Shown here: positions 33,858 through 43,355 of the stretch, piece after piece | Position numbering within the stretch: the stretch's first letter is position 1 | How the letters are laid out: each line of letters begins with the position of its first letter | DNA from: Clostridia bacterium | GTDB taxonomy: Bacteria > Bacillota > Clostridia > Christensenellales > CAG-917 | Reading direction: 5' to 3' | NCBI GenBank assembly: GCA_017553325.1 | Contig: JAFZMH010000008.1 | Location: forward strand, 1-64,000 | Length of the DNA: 64,000 nucleotides | Program-made: the position numbers and the translations under genes | Notes under the pieces: generated by a model | The model's database searches: none | What the model was told of the DNA's origin: nothing | What the model saw: only the letters and a program-made list of their open reading frames with translations

Positions 33858-33893
33858 TAAAACTTCCTATGATTGCTCATAGGAAGTTTTTCT
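33858..33893. terminator. Bidirectional terminator after the citrate operon
   Basis: AACTTCCTATGA pairs with TCATAGGAAGTT over 12 bp with a 4-base loop and A/T runs on both sides. It serves the citrate operon and the converging giant lipoprotein gene. Confidence 0.93.
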
Positions 33894-33911
33894 TTATGGG
33901 GAAATCCTATA

Positions 33912-36900
33912 TTATTCTTTGTTGTCGTCGTATCTTGAACGCTTGTTTGCGAGGGCTTCTTTGGAGGAAGCGGAAGCGGTCTTCTTGGACGGCTTCTTGA
34001 TCTTCTTAAAGAGGAATACGATGACGACGATGATGATGAGTACGCCGAGAATAATCGTCGGGATCATCCACCAGAGATATTCGAGGTTGAATTTCTTTTC
34101 GGGAGTCTTTTCCTCGTTGTTGTTTTCTTCCTCTCCTTCGTTGTTGTTTTCTTCCTCTTCTATCGTGTGGACGCGGACCGTATCGGACTCAACTGCGCTC
34201 GTGAATTCTGCTTCCGTCGCATCCTCAAAGGTCACGTCGTCGAAGAACGCATAGCCGGACGTAAGGCCGGTGGTCACGTCGTTTTCGGTGACGGAGGTGC
34301 CGAGGGAGAGTTTGAGCGTCACGCCGGACAAGCTTGTGGAAGCGGTCTTGACGTAGAAGGTGTACTTGGTCCATTCGCCGTTTTTCAACGCCTTGAAGAT
34401 GAGCGCGTCGTCTTCCTTGTCTGCGGAGCCGAGGTTGAGTTCGATACACATACCGATTGTGTCGTCCTCGATTTCGTTGCCGTCGTCGTCAAGTTTTGCT
34501 TTGAGTCCGTACGCATAAGCGTAGACGGTGACCTTGTAATAACTTGACGCGGACATTGATTGAGACGTGCTCGTGAAGGTGTAGGAAGACGCCGTCATAT
34601 TGTTGATGACAAGCATATTCTTGCCCGTTCTTGCGTTGACTGCGCTGACCGGGATCCAGTTGGCTTGTTTGAGCGCTTTGAGTTTTTGCTCTTCGAGCGC
34701 CGTGATTTCATCGTCCGTCAAACCTTCTTTCTCTTCCGGAGTGATCGTTATGTCGTCGGTAGTGTAGTCCTTGCCGAGAATGCCGACGTATTGGACGCCG
34801 TCCACCTCGTTCGTCGTGTAGTAGTTGGAGTCTGCATAAATTATGCCGTGCTTCGTGTCGGAAGAGGAGTCTCCGCTCCAGCTGTTCGGGTTGGAGAGGG
34901 TGCCTCTGGACTCAACCGTGCTGGACAACGAGTCGAAACTGTCGGTCATAAACGGAATGATGATCTTGTGCGTGTCGCCGCCGTCAATCGCTTCTTGCGC
35001 CGCTTGCAAATCGTCCTCGGTTATCGTCTCTTTGATTACGCCGTCAAAGAAGACCGCGCCGGAAGATTTTGCTTCTTCTGCGTCCATCGAGACGTATTCC
35101 GTGTCGTAGCCGAGCCACAAGTTGAGGCTCAACGATACGCTGGTTGAACCGACTTTGACGTAGTAGGTGTATTGAGTCCAGTCGCCCGGGTTCTCAATCA
35201 AGAAGTACGGGTTGTCGATAGAGGTCGAAGTCTCGCCGGTCAAGAACACGCTTGCCTTTTGAGCGCCGATACCTTTGACTTGAACGCTTATCTTGTACAA
35301 GCCGTTGGCAGAGAGCGTGAACTTGGACGAAGCATAGCCGACTGCGTATTTCGTGGCGTCTTTGCTCGCGATTGCAAGGATGTTCGGACCCCAAATCTTG
35401 TCGAAGTTTTCAACGGGGACGGGGTTCTCCGCTCCGTAGAACGTGTCGAACACGTCGTTGGAGTTGTCGATGTGCGCGAACACGACGCTCGTTTGATGGC
35501 TGTGGTTGAACTGAATCGTAGAACCGGGTTCTGCCGCGAGAGCCAAAACGCCTGCGAGGAGTTTTGATTCGTTCGAATTCGCCTTTATCGTGGAGTCGCT
35601 GAGCGTCCAGCTCTTGGGTTGACCGAGCACGTCTTGTTCCGAGAGAACCTTTGAAGAATCTTCAAACTTGTCGTCGTCTCTCTCGTATTCGTCGAAACTG
35701 CCGTTCGTGAACGTGTAGGTGTTGGACGTCGTTCTGTCAACAGACTTGACGTAAGTGCCCGTTGAGGTCGAATTGAACGTAGAGTAGTCGATTGCGGCAA
35801 GGCTCATATTCGTGACGTAGACCGCACCGCTCGTGAGAGTGGAAGCGGCCCAACGATCACCTGTGCCGAGCGTGAATTTGAGACGCATGCTCTCCGCTTC
35901 GTCGACTTTGCCGCGGATAATCAAAGTGAGTTCGCACCAGTCGTTGGCGTACTCGTCGAAATCCTCGGTGTTGATTTTCGTGAAGCTGGAAAGGGTGGTC
36001 GAATATTTTTCGCTGTCACTGTCCTTTGCCAAGAGGTAAACGTAGATGCCTGACGTTGATTTGACGTCGACGGTCTTTACCCAGAAGCTCAAACGATAGA
36101 AACCGTTTGCTTCAATCGTGAACGGCGCGGATTCAATCTCGTAGTACGTGTCTTTGGACGCGTGGATCATATACGCCGTCTTGGTTTCAATGTTGTAGGG
36201 CATATCCGGGTAATCGCCCTTGCCGAGAGAAGCGGTGAAGTTTTCAGCAGAGTCGATTTGCACCAAACCGTCCGTGATGACGCCGCCTGAGATAACGGGG
36301 TTGGAAGAGTCGGACGCATCGTAGTTTGACACCCAACCGTTCGGGATGCCGTATTGAGTCGTGCCGTTGCCTTCTTTGCTTGCGCCTGCCGTCGTGTGGG
36401 CAATCGTCAGGTCGTTGCCGTCCGCCACGAACAAGTTTTCGGTGGAGAGATCGACGACGAGGCCGGTGTAGTCGCGTTTTTCAAAGACGGAGCAATCGAG
36501 AGTCCAAACGCCCTCTTCCGCTTGAACGCCTGCCGCCGGAGCGGGGGCTGCGTCGAGTTCGTTAAGTCTGAGTTCGTCAACGAAAACCCAGCCGTTTGAG
36601 AAGGTGCCGTTTGCTCTATACGTCGTGCTCGTGCTGCTTGAAGTTGAAGTGTAGCTCTTGTAACTGACGGAATTGTTGCTGTTCGTTCCGTCCGTGCCGA
36701 GCCAAACGTACATATTGTAGCTGTAATCTTTGTATTCGTTGCCGAGGATATAGAAGGTGTAGGTCTTCCACGCAAGGGTAGATTCGCCTTCGATATTCGC
36801 GCCGCTCGCATAACTTTCGTCGTCCGGCTCGATAGGTCTTGAACCGATGAGCACGTCGCTTGAAGACGCGGACGAAATGCCTTTGATGACGATGTCTTTG

Positions 36901-38243
36901 CCGTTCGTACCGTTGAGGATGAGTGACACGCCTGCGCCGTGAATGCCGTAAGTGAATACGTCGATTGAAAGCGCGTAAATCTTGTTCTTTTCAATCGTGA
37001 TCTGTTTTGACGATCTGATGCCTTGAGCAGTCATGAGTTGCTGAGAGAGCATATAGACTTGCGTGCCGATTCTCTCTCTTCCCACAGGGAAGGTGCCGAT
37101 GAGGTTTTCAATCGCGCTGAGTTCGTCCGCAGGTCTGTATTGTTCCGCCGCCGTGTCCGCGTTGCGCTTCAAAGTGTACAACGAGGAGAAGCGTGTATAG
37201 TTTTCGGAGAACTTAGCAGCGTCGATGACTGCGTTGTAGCCGAGAGTGGACGGCGCCGGGTCGTCTTTCGTGCTGTTGCCCGTGACGGTTGCCCAACCGG
37301 TAGGCGCACTGCCGGAAGTAGGATTGATGGAAGCGGTGTCGTATTCAAAACGTCCGTTGGGGACTTTGTACGTTGCGGTTTGAATCTTGGAATTGTCTTC
37401 GAGTTCGTCCGCTACCGCTTGCGCGAAAGTTTCCGCCGCTTCGTCCGCGGGGAGTTTTTCAAGTTTTACGTTGTCAAAGAAGACGTAGCCGGTAGTGAGT
37501 CCTTTTCCTTCGTCCCCGTATTTGCCGAGGGCAAGTTGGAGACTGAGAGAATTCGAATTGAGCGAAGCGCCTTCGATGTAGAGTTCGTACGTTTGCCACT
37601 CGCCGTTCGTCTTTATTGTGTCAAACTCCATATAAAGCGTGGAGGAGACGTAGATTCTTGCGCCGGGGGTTGCGCCTTCCGTGCCGTCGCCCGCGATGTC
37701 GTAAGTGAGGACGTCGACGGAGAGTTTGTAGGTCGCGTGCGCCTGAATGGTGAACGTGTTGGACGTATAATGATAGGCAGTCGGTCCGTAGGTCGCTTCT
37801 TCATCGCCGAGGTCATCGTCAGATTTCGGCATATATATCATGAGGATGTTTCTGTCGCCGTCCGCATACCTGTTGTTCTTTGTGAGCTTTGCATACAAGT
37901 CTTTGTTTGCATCTTGCCACTTGGAAGCGTCTTGGGAATAGACGTCGGAGTTGGTGTTGACGGCACCCGCTATGACGCTCGTCGGATAATCGGACGTGGA
38001 GGACTTGCTGCCCGTCCAACCGGTTATAGAGCGCGGATACGCAGTCGACTCCGTGTCGATTGCCTTGAAATTGCTGTTCGTGATGAGCAGGTCCGCATCC
38101 GGTTCGATGGTTTTCGTTTCAGCCGCCGGTTCTTCAGCGGGGGTTTCCGTTTCGTTCTTGTTGCACGCGACGAAAATCGCGGAGGACAATACGATGATTG
38201 CAACCATCAAAATTGCTAATACTACAAATTTTTTCTTGTTCAT
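33912..38243 (-). CDS. Giant multi-module surface lipoprotein with C-terminal TM anchor
   Basis: The 1443-residue protein has a lipobox FVAC (C27). Five long beta-rich modules begin near residues 54, 292, 611, 842 and 1095. Each opens with a xNxxF-type segment and W, and closes with a G-[AY]-x-F-[FV]-D strand (GYVFFDNVKLEKL, GWVFVDELRL, GAVFFDGV, GYAFFDDVTFED). This is the look of CBM4/9-like jelly rolls. An Asn/Glu-rich linker, a TM helix near 1390-1412 and a Lys-rich tail follow. Having both a lipobox and a C-terminal TM is unusual. Glycan binding at the cell surface is inferred. Confidence 0.85.
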   Translation of the reverse strand: MNKKKFVVLAILMVAIIVLSSAIFVACNKNETETPAEEPAAETKTIEPDADLLITNSNFKAIDTESTAYPRSITGWTGSKSSTSDYPTSVIAGAVNTNSDVYSQDASKWQDANKDLYAKLTKNNRYADGDRNILMIYMPKSDDDLGDEEATYGPTAYHYTSNTFTIQAHATYKLSVDVLTYDIAGDGTEGATPGARIYVSSTLYMEFDTIKTNGEWQTYELYIEGASLNSNSLSLQLALGKYGDEGKGLTTGYVFFDNVKLEKLPADEAAETFAQAVADELEDNSKIQTATYKVPNGRFEYDTASINPTSGSAPTGWATVTGNSTKDDPAPSTLGYNAVIDAAKFSENYTRFSSLYTLKRNADTAAEQYRPADELSAIENLIGTFPVGRERIGTQVYMLSQQLMTAQGIRSSKQITIEKNKIYALSIDVFTYGIHGAGVSLILNGTNGKDIVIKGISSASSSDVLIGSRPIEPDDESYASGANIEGESTLAWKTYTFYILGNEYKDYSYNMYVWLGTDGTNSNNSVSYKSYTSTSSSTSTTYRANGTFSNGWVFVDELRLNELDAAPAPAAGVQAEEGVWTLDCSVFEKRDYTGLVVDLSTENLFVADGNDLTIAHTTAGASKEGNGTTQYGIPNGWVSNYDASDSSNPVISGGVITDGLVQIDSAENFTASLGKGDYPDMPYNIETKTAYMIHASKDTYYEIESAPFTIEANGFYRLSFWVKTVDVKSTSGIYVYLLAKDSDSEKYSTTLSSFTKINTEDFDEYANDWCELTLIIRGKVDEAESMRLKFTLGTGDRWAASTLTSGAVYVTNMSLAAIDYSTFNSTSTGTYVKSVDRTTSNTYTFTNGSFDEYERDDDKFEDSSKVLSEQDVLGQPKSWTLSDSTIKANSNESKLLAGVLALAAEPGSTIQFNHSHQTSVVFAHIDNSNDVFDTFYGAENPVPVENFDKIWGPNILAIASKDATKYAVGYASSKFTLSANGLYKISVQVKGIGAQKASVFLTGETSTSIDNPYFLIENPGDWTQYTYYVKVGSTSVSLSLNLWLGYDTEYVSMDAEEAKSSGAVFFDGVIKETITEDDLQAAQEAIDGGDTHKIIIPFMTDSFDSLSSTVESRGTLSNPNSWSGDSSSDTKHGIIYADSNYYTTNEVDGVQYVGILGKDYTTDDITITPEEKEGLTDDEITALEEQKLKALKQANWIPVSAVNARTGKNMLVINNMTASSYTFTSTSQSMSASSYYKVTVYAYAYGLKAKLDDDGNEIEDDTIGMCIELNLGSADKEDDALIFKALKNGEWTKYTFYVKTASTSLSGVTLKLSLGTSVTENDVTTGLTSGYAFFDDVTFEDATEAEFTSAVESDTVRVHTIEEEENNNEGEEENNNEEKTPEKKFNLEYLWWMIPTIILGVLIIIVVIVFLFKKIKKPSKKTASASSKEALANKRSRYDDNKE

Positions 38244-38446
38244 ACCAAACCTGTATATGATTTATTTTTGCTAAACTATCATTGATTTCGCTCGCCCAAG
38301 CCCGCTTGCGTATGCGCTCTCGTGCGGGTCATAAAATCAATATGCCTAGTTATTTTAATACAAAAACAATAATTTGGCAACAAAATGGCAACAAAAATTC
38401 ATACTTTAAGCGAAAATATTAAAACTAACCCTGCAAAGGCAACGAA

Positions 38447-38977
38447 ATGCGGTTTGAAAGAGAGTATTTCGGGGCGCGTTTTAAGACAAGGGAGGACGAA
38501 GTGAGTTTTGACGCCTATGCGAACGAGAGCGGTACGTTGAGTTTTGCAAGAACGAAAAGCCCCAAAGATTTTTACGGCAAGGACGACGCTGTAAAATTTG
38601 AGAGAGAGGACGGAAAATCGAAAGCAAAAAGAATCGCGCTTTTCGTGTTTTTCGGAACTCTCGTAGGGGCGGTAAACGGACTGTTCGGCGCGGGGGGAGG
38701 TATGCTTGCCGTGCCCGTTTTATGCTTCGTCGGAGGACTTGCGAACAAGCGCGCCCACGCTACGGCTATAGCGGTGATGTTGCCGCTTTGCCTTGCGAGC
38801 GCAGTCGTTTACGCGTCGTCGAACGCAGTGGATTATTCCGTTTTGATACCCACTTGTATAGGCGTGTTTTCAGGGGGAATTTTGGGTGCGAAGCTGCTCA
38901 AAGTTATACCTGCGATTTGGCTGTTTTTCATCTTTAATCTGACGATGTTAATCGTCGGATTCAAAATGCTGTTATGA
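38447..38977 (+). CDS. Half-size TauE/SafE family membrane protein (first half)
   Basis: After a 60-residue polar N-terminal extension, residues 63-176 form about four TM helices with GAVNGLFGAGGGMLAVPVL, the repeat signature of sulfite/organic anion exporters (TauE/SafE, DUF81). Full-length members carry two such repeats in one chain of about 250 residues. Here the second repeat is a separate gene at 39046. The extension has no recognised domain. The two products probably assemble together; the transported anion is unknown. Confidence 0.82.
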   Translation: MRFEREYFGARFKTREDEVSFDAYANESGTLSFARTKSPKDFYGKDDAVKFEREDGKSKAKRIALFVFFGTLVGAVNGLFGAGGGMLAVPVLCFVGGLANKRAHATAIAVMLPLCLASAVVYASSNAVDYSVLIPTCIGVFSGGILGAKLLKVIPAIWLFFIFNLTMLIVGFKMLL

Positions 38978-39045
38978 CAAAATACTGTGTTTATAATAGC
39001 AAAACAACATAATAAACGCGGTTTTATGCAAAATACGGAGAAGAT

Positions 39046-39432
39046 ATGAGATTTTTGTTTTTGGCTTTGGCAGGGGTCGCGGGAGGCGTGCTTGCAGGGC
39101 TTGGAATCGGTGGCGGAACACTGACCATACCTATACTTGTACTTGCGCTCGGAGTGGGGCAATTAACGGCGCAGGCGGTCAACCTGATTTCCTTTTTGCC
39201 GACGGGTGCGGCGGCTCTTTTTTTGCATATAAAAAACGGATACGTCAAGTTTGACGGCGTGCTTTTCTTTTTGTTTCCCGCGCTCGTTGCTTGCATCGCC
39301 GCCTCTGCGTTTGCGGTGGGGGTGAACGGAGAAATTTTGAAGAGGGTGTACGGAGGTTTTTTGGTGGCGGTTGCCATTGCCACTCTCACTGCAAAAATAT
39401 TCGAAATCAAAAAAATTGGGTATTTACATTAG
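39046..39432 (+). CDS. Half-size TauE/SafE family membrane protein (second half)
   Basis: The 128-residue protein is four TM helices starting with GVAGGVLAGLGIGGGTLTIPILV, the TauE/SafE repeat signature, and QAVNLISFLPTGAAA. GGAGAAG precedes the ATG. It follows the other half by 68 bases. Together the pair equals one standard transporter. Confidence 0.82.
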   Translation: MRFLFLALAGVAGGVLAGLGIGGGTLTIPILVLALGVGQLTAQAVNLISFLPTGAAALFLHIKNGYVKFDGVLFFLFPALVACIAASAFAVGVNGEILKRVYGGFLVAVAIATLTAKIFEIKKIGYLH

Positions 39433-39451
39433 GCTTTTTTTATATTATAAT
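39423..39451 (+). promoter_or_regulatory. Promoter of the rnf operon
   Basis: TTTACA (39423-39428), a 17-base spacer and TATAAT (39446-39451). It overlaps the end of the preceding gene and lies 63 bases before rnfC. Confidence 0.72.
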
Positions 39452-39514
39452 ATTTTAGAGTAAGCCCGTACGCGTCTGCGTGTGGGAGACAAAAAATTTC
39501 GAAGGTAGTATTTT

Positions 39515-40813
39515 ATGGCACTCAAAACTTTCCGCCGCGGCGTGCATCCGCCGGCGAGCAAGTTCACGAAGAACGTCCCGCTTGAGGACTTTCCTGTTCC
39601 AGACAAGGTTTATATTTCGCTTTCGCAACACATCGGCGCGCCTGCAAAACCTATCGTAAACGTGGGGGACTACGTTTTCGAGGGACAAAAAGTCGGAGAG
39701 GCGGGCGGTTTCGTTTCCGCTCCCGTCTTTTCGTCCGTCTCGGGGACCGTCAAGAGAATAGTCAAGTTGCCGACGGCTATCGGGCAAATGGTCGACCATA
39801 TCGAAATCGAAAATGATTTCAAGTATGAAAAATCGTATTTACCGAAACTTGAAAACCCGACCAAAGAGGAAATTCTAGCAAGAGTCAAGGACGCAGGTAT
39901 CGTGGGTATGGGCGGCGCGACTTTCCCGACCCACGTCAAATTGTCTCCAAAGGACCCCGTTGACACCCTCATAATTAACGGCGCGGAGTGCGAACCGTAC
40001 ATCACCTGCGACTATCGCCTGTTCGTAGAACACGCGCACGACGTCGTGGAAGGTACGAAACTTCTTATGAAGGCGCTCGGCGTCGAAAAGGGATACATAG
40101 CAATTGAAAACAATAAGCCCGAAGCGATAAAGATTATGCAGGAAGCGGCGAACGGCGGAGTGGAAATCGTTCCGCTCAAGACGAAATACCCGCAGGGCGC
40201 GGAAAAGCAAATCATCTATGCCGTCACGAAGAGAGTCGTTCCCGCGGGCGGACTTCCCGCGCAAGTCGGTTGCGTCGTGTCCAACACGCATACAGCATAT
40301 TCGGTTGCAAAAGCCGTCTACGAGGGCGAGCCTTTGTACAGGCGCGCGATGACCGTGTCCGGTGACGGCGTCGAAAAGGCGGGAAATTATTGGGTGAGAG
40401 GAGGCATTCCGTTCTCTTTCATATACGACACTCTCCGTGGCGAAGTGCCCGAGTGTATGACCAACAAGGTCATAAGCGGCGGTCCGATGATGGGGTTCGC
40501 GCAGGCGGATCTGCGTCCCGTCACCGCAAAGGGGTCTTCAAGTCTTTTGTTCCTCTCGCACAAGTTGTTCAGCGAGGTCGAACCTACGCAGTGCATAAAC
40601 TGCGGACGTTGCATAAATCATTGTCCTATGAAACTTCTTCCTCGCGATTTTGAGAGGGCGGTTGTCAAAAAGGACTTTGAAAGGGCGGAAAAACTCGGCG
40701 TTATGAATTGCATAGAATGCGGTTCCTGCGCCTTCGTGTGCCCCGCAAAGCGTCCGCTCGTGCAGGCGATACGCCTTGCCAAAAAAGAAATAAGGTCAAA
40801 GGGGAGGAAATGA
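39515..40813 (+). CDS. rnfC: Rnf complex subunit RnfC
   Basis: The 432-residue NADH-facing subunit starts with FRRGVHPPASKF, has the flavin/NADH-binding segment GIVGMGGATFPTHVKL, and two [4Fe-4S] motifs near the C-terminus, CINCGRCINHCP and CIECGSCAFVCP. The Rnf complex couples electron flow from reduced ferredoxin to NAD with ion pumping. GAAGG precedes the ATG. It heads rnfCDGEAB. Confidence 0.96.
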   Translation: MALKTFRRGVHPPASKFTKNVPLEDFPVPDKVYISLSQHIGAPAKPIVNVGDYVFEGQKVGEAGGFVSAPVFSSVSGTVKRIVKLPTAIGQMVDHIEIENDFKYEKSYLPKLENPTKEEILARVKDAGIVGMGGATFPTHVKLSPKDPVDTLIINGAECEPYITCDYRLFVEHAHDVVEGTKLLMKALGVEKGYIAIENNKPEAIKIMQEAANGGVEIVPLKTKYPQGAEKQIIYAVTKRVVPAGGLPAQVGCVVSNTHTAYSVAKAVYEGEPLYRRAMTVSGDGVEKAGNYWVRGGIPFSFIYDTLRGEVPECMTNKVISGGPMMGFAQADLRPVTAKGSSSLLFLSHKLFSEVEPTQCINCGRCINHCPMKLLPRDFERAVVKKDFERAEKLGVMNCIECGSCAFVCPAKRPLVQAIRLAKKEIRSKGRK

Positions 40814-40814
40814 C

Positions 40815-41936
40815 ATGGCAAAATACATAGTTTCATCATCCCCGCATATTACGTCCAACACTACGACGCAAAAGATAATGCTCGACGTCATCATCGCGCT
40901 CATTCCCGCAACGATAGCCGCGTTTTTGATTTACGGTTTATACCCGATTTTCATAATGATTTTGAGCGTCGGTTGCGCCGTCACGGCGGAGTGGCTGTTT
41001 AATTTGATAACGAAGCGTCCGCAGAGCGTGAAGGACCTGTCGGCAATCGTCACGGGTATGATACTCGCGCTCAATCTTCCGCCGGTAGTGCCTTTCTACG
41101 TGCCGATGGTCGGCAGTTTCTTTGCGATCATAATCGTAAAGATGCTGTTTGGCGGAATCGGCAGAAACTTCGCGAACCCCGCTCTCACGGCGAGAATTTT
41201 CCTCGTACTTTGTTGGGCGGGCGTTATGACCAAATTCGTCTATCCCATCGACCTCTCAAACGGCATGAATCTGTTCTCCTATTTTGAGAACGTGGTGAAT
41301 ATCAATCTGCCCGTTGAAATCACGAGCGCGACTCCGCTCGCGGGCGTGAAAGAGGCAATCGAAAAGATGGCGAAGGGCGAAATCGTGAACCCTGCGGCAG
41401 GTCTCAACGCGCTCGATATGTTCTTGGGACGCATAGGCGGAAGCGCGGGCGAGGTCAGCACTCTCGCGATTCTCATCGGTGCTCTTTATCTATTGATAAA
41501 GAGAGTTATCGACTGGAAAATTCCGGTGCTCTACATCGGCTCAGTCGTCGTGTTCACCGCGATATTCTTTGCAAACAGCCCGTACGTCGGCGAATACGTT
41601 TGGACGTATCTTCTCGGCGGCGGTCTTATGTTCGGCGCGTTCTTTATGGCGACGGACTATGCGACCTCCCCGAAAGCGCCGCTCGCCGTGTGCATTTACG
41701 GCGTAGGGTTGGGACTTTTGACCGTGATATTCAGGAAATTCGGCTCTATGAACGAGGGCGTGTCGTTTGCGATACTCCTTATGAACGTCGTGACTCCGCT
41801 CCTCGAAAAACTCGTGCCTTGCACTTTCGGCGCAAAGAGCAAGTGGGAAACGAACGGCAAAAAGATAGCCGAATGGTTCAAAAAAGTCTTTTCAAAGAAG
41901 CAAAAATCTGAGGAAAAGGAGGCGCAAAATGGCTGA
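40815..41936 (+). CDS. rnfD: Rnf complex subunit RnfD
   Basis: The 373-residue integral membrane subunit has about ten TM helices. It opens with SSSPHITSNTTTQKIMLDVI, typical of RnfD and NqrB. ITSATPLAG carries the threonine (SAT) that receives FMN through a phosphoester bond. It starts one base after rnfC and overlaps rnfG by 8 bases. Confidence 0.95.
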   Translation: MAKYIVSSSPHITSNTTTQKIMLDVIIALIPATIAAFLIYGLYPIFIMILSVGCAVTAEWLFNLITKRPQSVKDLSAIVTGMILALNLPPVVPFYVPMVGSFFAIIIVKMLFGGIGRNFANPALTARIFLVLCWAGVMTKFVYPIDLSNGMNLFSYFENVVNINLPVEITSATPLAGVKEAIEKMAKGEIVNPAAGLNALDMFLGRIGGSAGEVSTLAILIGALYLLIKRVIDWKIPVLYIGSVVVFTAIFFANSPYVGEYVWTYLLGGGLMFGAFFMATDYATSPKAPLAVCIYGVGLGLLTVIFRKFGSMNEGVSFAILLMNVVTPLLEKLVPCTFGAKSKWETNGKKIAEWFKKVFSKKQKSEEKEAQNG

Positions 41937-42591
41937 AGAACAAGTCTCCTTGACCAATACGGAAGAAACGACAGATAAGCAAAACACCGTTGCAGCTCCC
42001 GAAAAAAAGCCTAAGAAGGTTAGGACTTTGAACGATATTTTGAAGTGCGCTCTCGTGCTCGTGCTTATCGCGGCGGTTGCGGGCGTACTTCTCGGCGCGA
42101 TAAACTACGTGACGTACGTCGACCCCGAAAACACCATAAAAGAAAAGGTGGGCAGTCTGTACGACGTGTCGGCGGACAGCATTTCAAACGTCACGAGCGA
42201 GTACACCGCGCTTGAACTCGACAAGAGCAAAGTCAACGCCGTTTACGAAGTAAACGACAACGTGACCGCGTTTTACGTGAAAGCGAGCGGAGCGTACAAA
42301 GGTACGGTTGAATTCGTCGTCTGTGTGAAGGACGGCAAAGTCGACGAAATCTTCGTCTATTCCGACAGCGAAACCGTCTCGATAGGCGGCAAGGTGTTGA
42401 AACAAAAAAATCTCGACCAATACAAGGGCGTATTGCTCTCGAGCGTCGATACGACAAGTCTTGCGGGAAGCGACGAGGCAAAAGCCTCTAACGTCTATAT
42501 TTCCGGCGCTACTAAGACGACGAAGGCGGTTGTAAACGCAATTCGCGTCACGGCGAAAGCGTATGCAAGCAGGGGAGGTGAGACGGCATGA
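41929..42591 (+). CDS. rnfG: Rnf complex subunit RnfG
   Basis: The 220-residue protein has one TM helix (about 38-63) and an extracytoplasmic FMN-binding domain. SGATKTTKAVVNAI contains the SGAT flavinylation motif. The N-terminal 30 residues are polar and Lys/Thr-rich. It overlaps both neighbours (8 bases with rnfD, ATGA with rnfE). Confidence 0.95.
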   Translation: MAEEQVSLTNTEETTDKQNTVAAPEKKPKKVRTLNDILKCALVLVLIAAVAGVLLGAINYVTYVDPENTIKEKVGSLYDVSADSISNVTSEYTALELDKSKVNAVYEVNDNVTAFYVKASGAYKGTVEFVVCVKDGKVDEIFVYSDSETVSIGGKVLKQKNLDQYKGVLLSSVDTTSLAGSDEAKASNVYISGATKTTKAVVNAIRVTAKAYASRGGETA

Positions 42592-43355
42592 AAGGTCAAT
42601 TTTTGAGCAATAAACTCGGCATTGTCAAAAACGGTATTCTCACGTCCAACCCGACGTTCAGGCTCGTGCTCGGTATGTGCCCGACGCTCGCCGTCACGAC
42701 GTCCGCTTTCAACGGACTTGGCATGGGACTTGCGGCTACGATAGTGCTCGTGTGCTCCAACGCGCTCGTATCTTTGCTTCGCAAAGTGATACCCGACAAG
42801 GTGAGAATTCCCGCATACGTGCTCATCATAGCGACCTTCGTCACTATGCTTGAAATGCTTCTCAAAAAGTTCGTGCCGACGCTGTACAGCGCGCTCGGCA
42901 TATACCTGCCGCTCATAGTCGTCAACTGTATCATTCTCGCCCGCGCGGAAGCGTTCGCGTCTATGAACAAGGTCGGCGACAGCATTTTGGACGGTTTGGG
43001 CATGGGGCTCGGCTTCACGCTAGCGCTCGTCGTTATGGGGTTCGTGCGAGAACTATTGGGCGCGGGTACGATTTTCGCGGGCTCGCTCGGAAGCGTTGAG
43101 TTCGGCATAACGCAGGACGCTTTCCCGAATTATAAACTCCCTGATTACGCGCTCGGCATCTTCGTGTTGCCGGCAGGCGGTTTCTTGACGCTCGGAATTT
43201 TGATGGCGCTCGTCAACTATTTGAGCGACAAGAGCAAGGAGAAAAAGGAAAAAGAACACGAAGCGAAACTCAATCGTGCGCTCGCTGTGGCGCAAGCGGT
43301 TGAGAGCGCGAACGGCGTGCAAAACGACGCCGCACCCGCAAAGGAGGAAGAATAA
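42588..43355 (+). CDS. rnfE: Rnf complex subunit RnfE
   Basis: The 255-residue membrane subunit has six TM helices, with NPTFRLVLGMCPTLAVTTSA and NCIILARAEAFAS typical of RnfE/NqrD. A C-terminal extension of about 45 residues, Lys/Glu-rich then Ala-rich, goes beyond the usual length and is probably cytoplasmic. The stop overlaps the rnfA start (TAATG). Confidence 0.95.
   Translation: MKGQFLSNKLGIVKNGILTSNPTFRLVLGMCPTLAVTTSAFNGLGMGLAATIVLVCSNALVSLLRKVIPDKVRIPAYVLIIATFVTMLEMLLKKFVPTLYSALGIYLPLIVVNCIILARAEAFASMNKVGDSILDGLGMGLGFTLALVVMGFVRELLGAGTIFAGSLGSVEFGITQDAFPNYKLPDYALGIFVLPAGGFLTLGILMALVNYLSDKSKEKKEKEHEAKLNRALAVAQAVESANGVQNDAAPAKEEE

Noticed and set aside
37023..38219. Plus-strand open frame (398 codons) opposite the giant lipoprotein gene
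   Set aside because: Arg/Val/Phe-rich shadow translation without motifs, while the minus-strand frame has a signal peptide and repeated modules.
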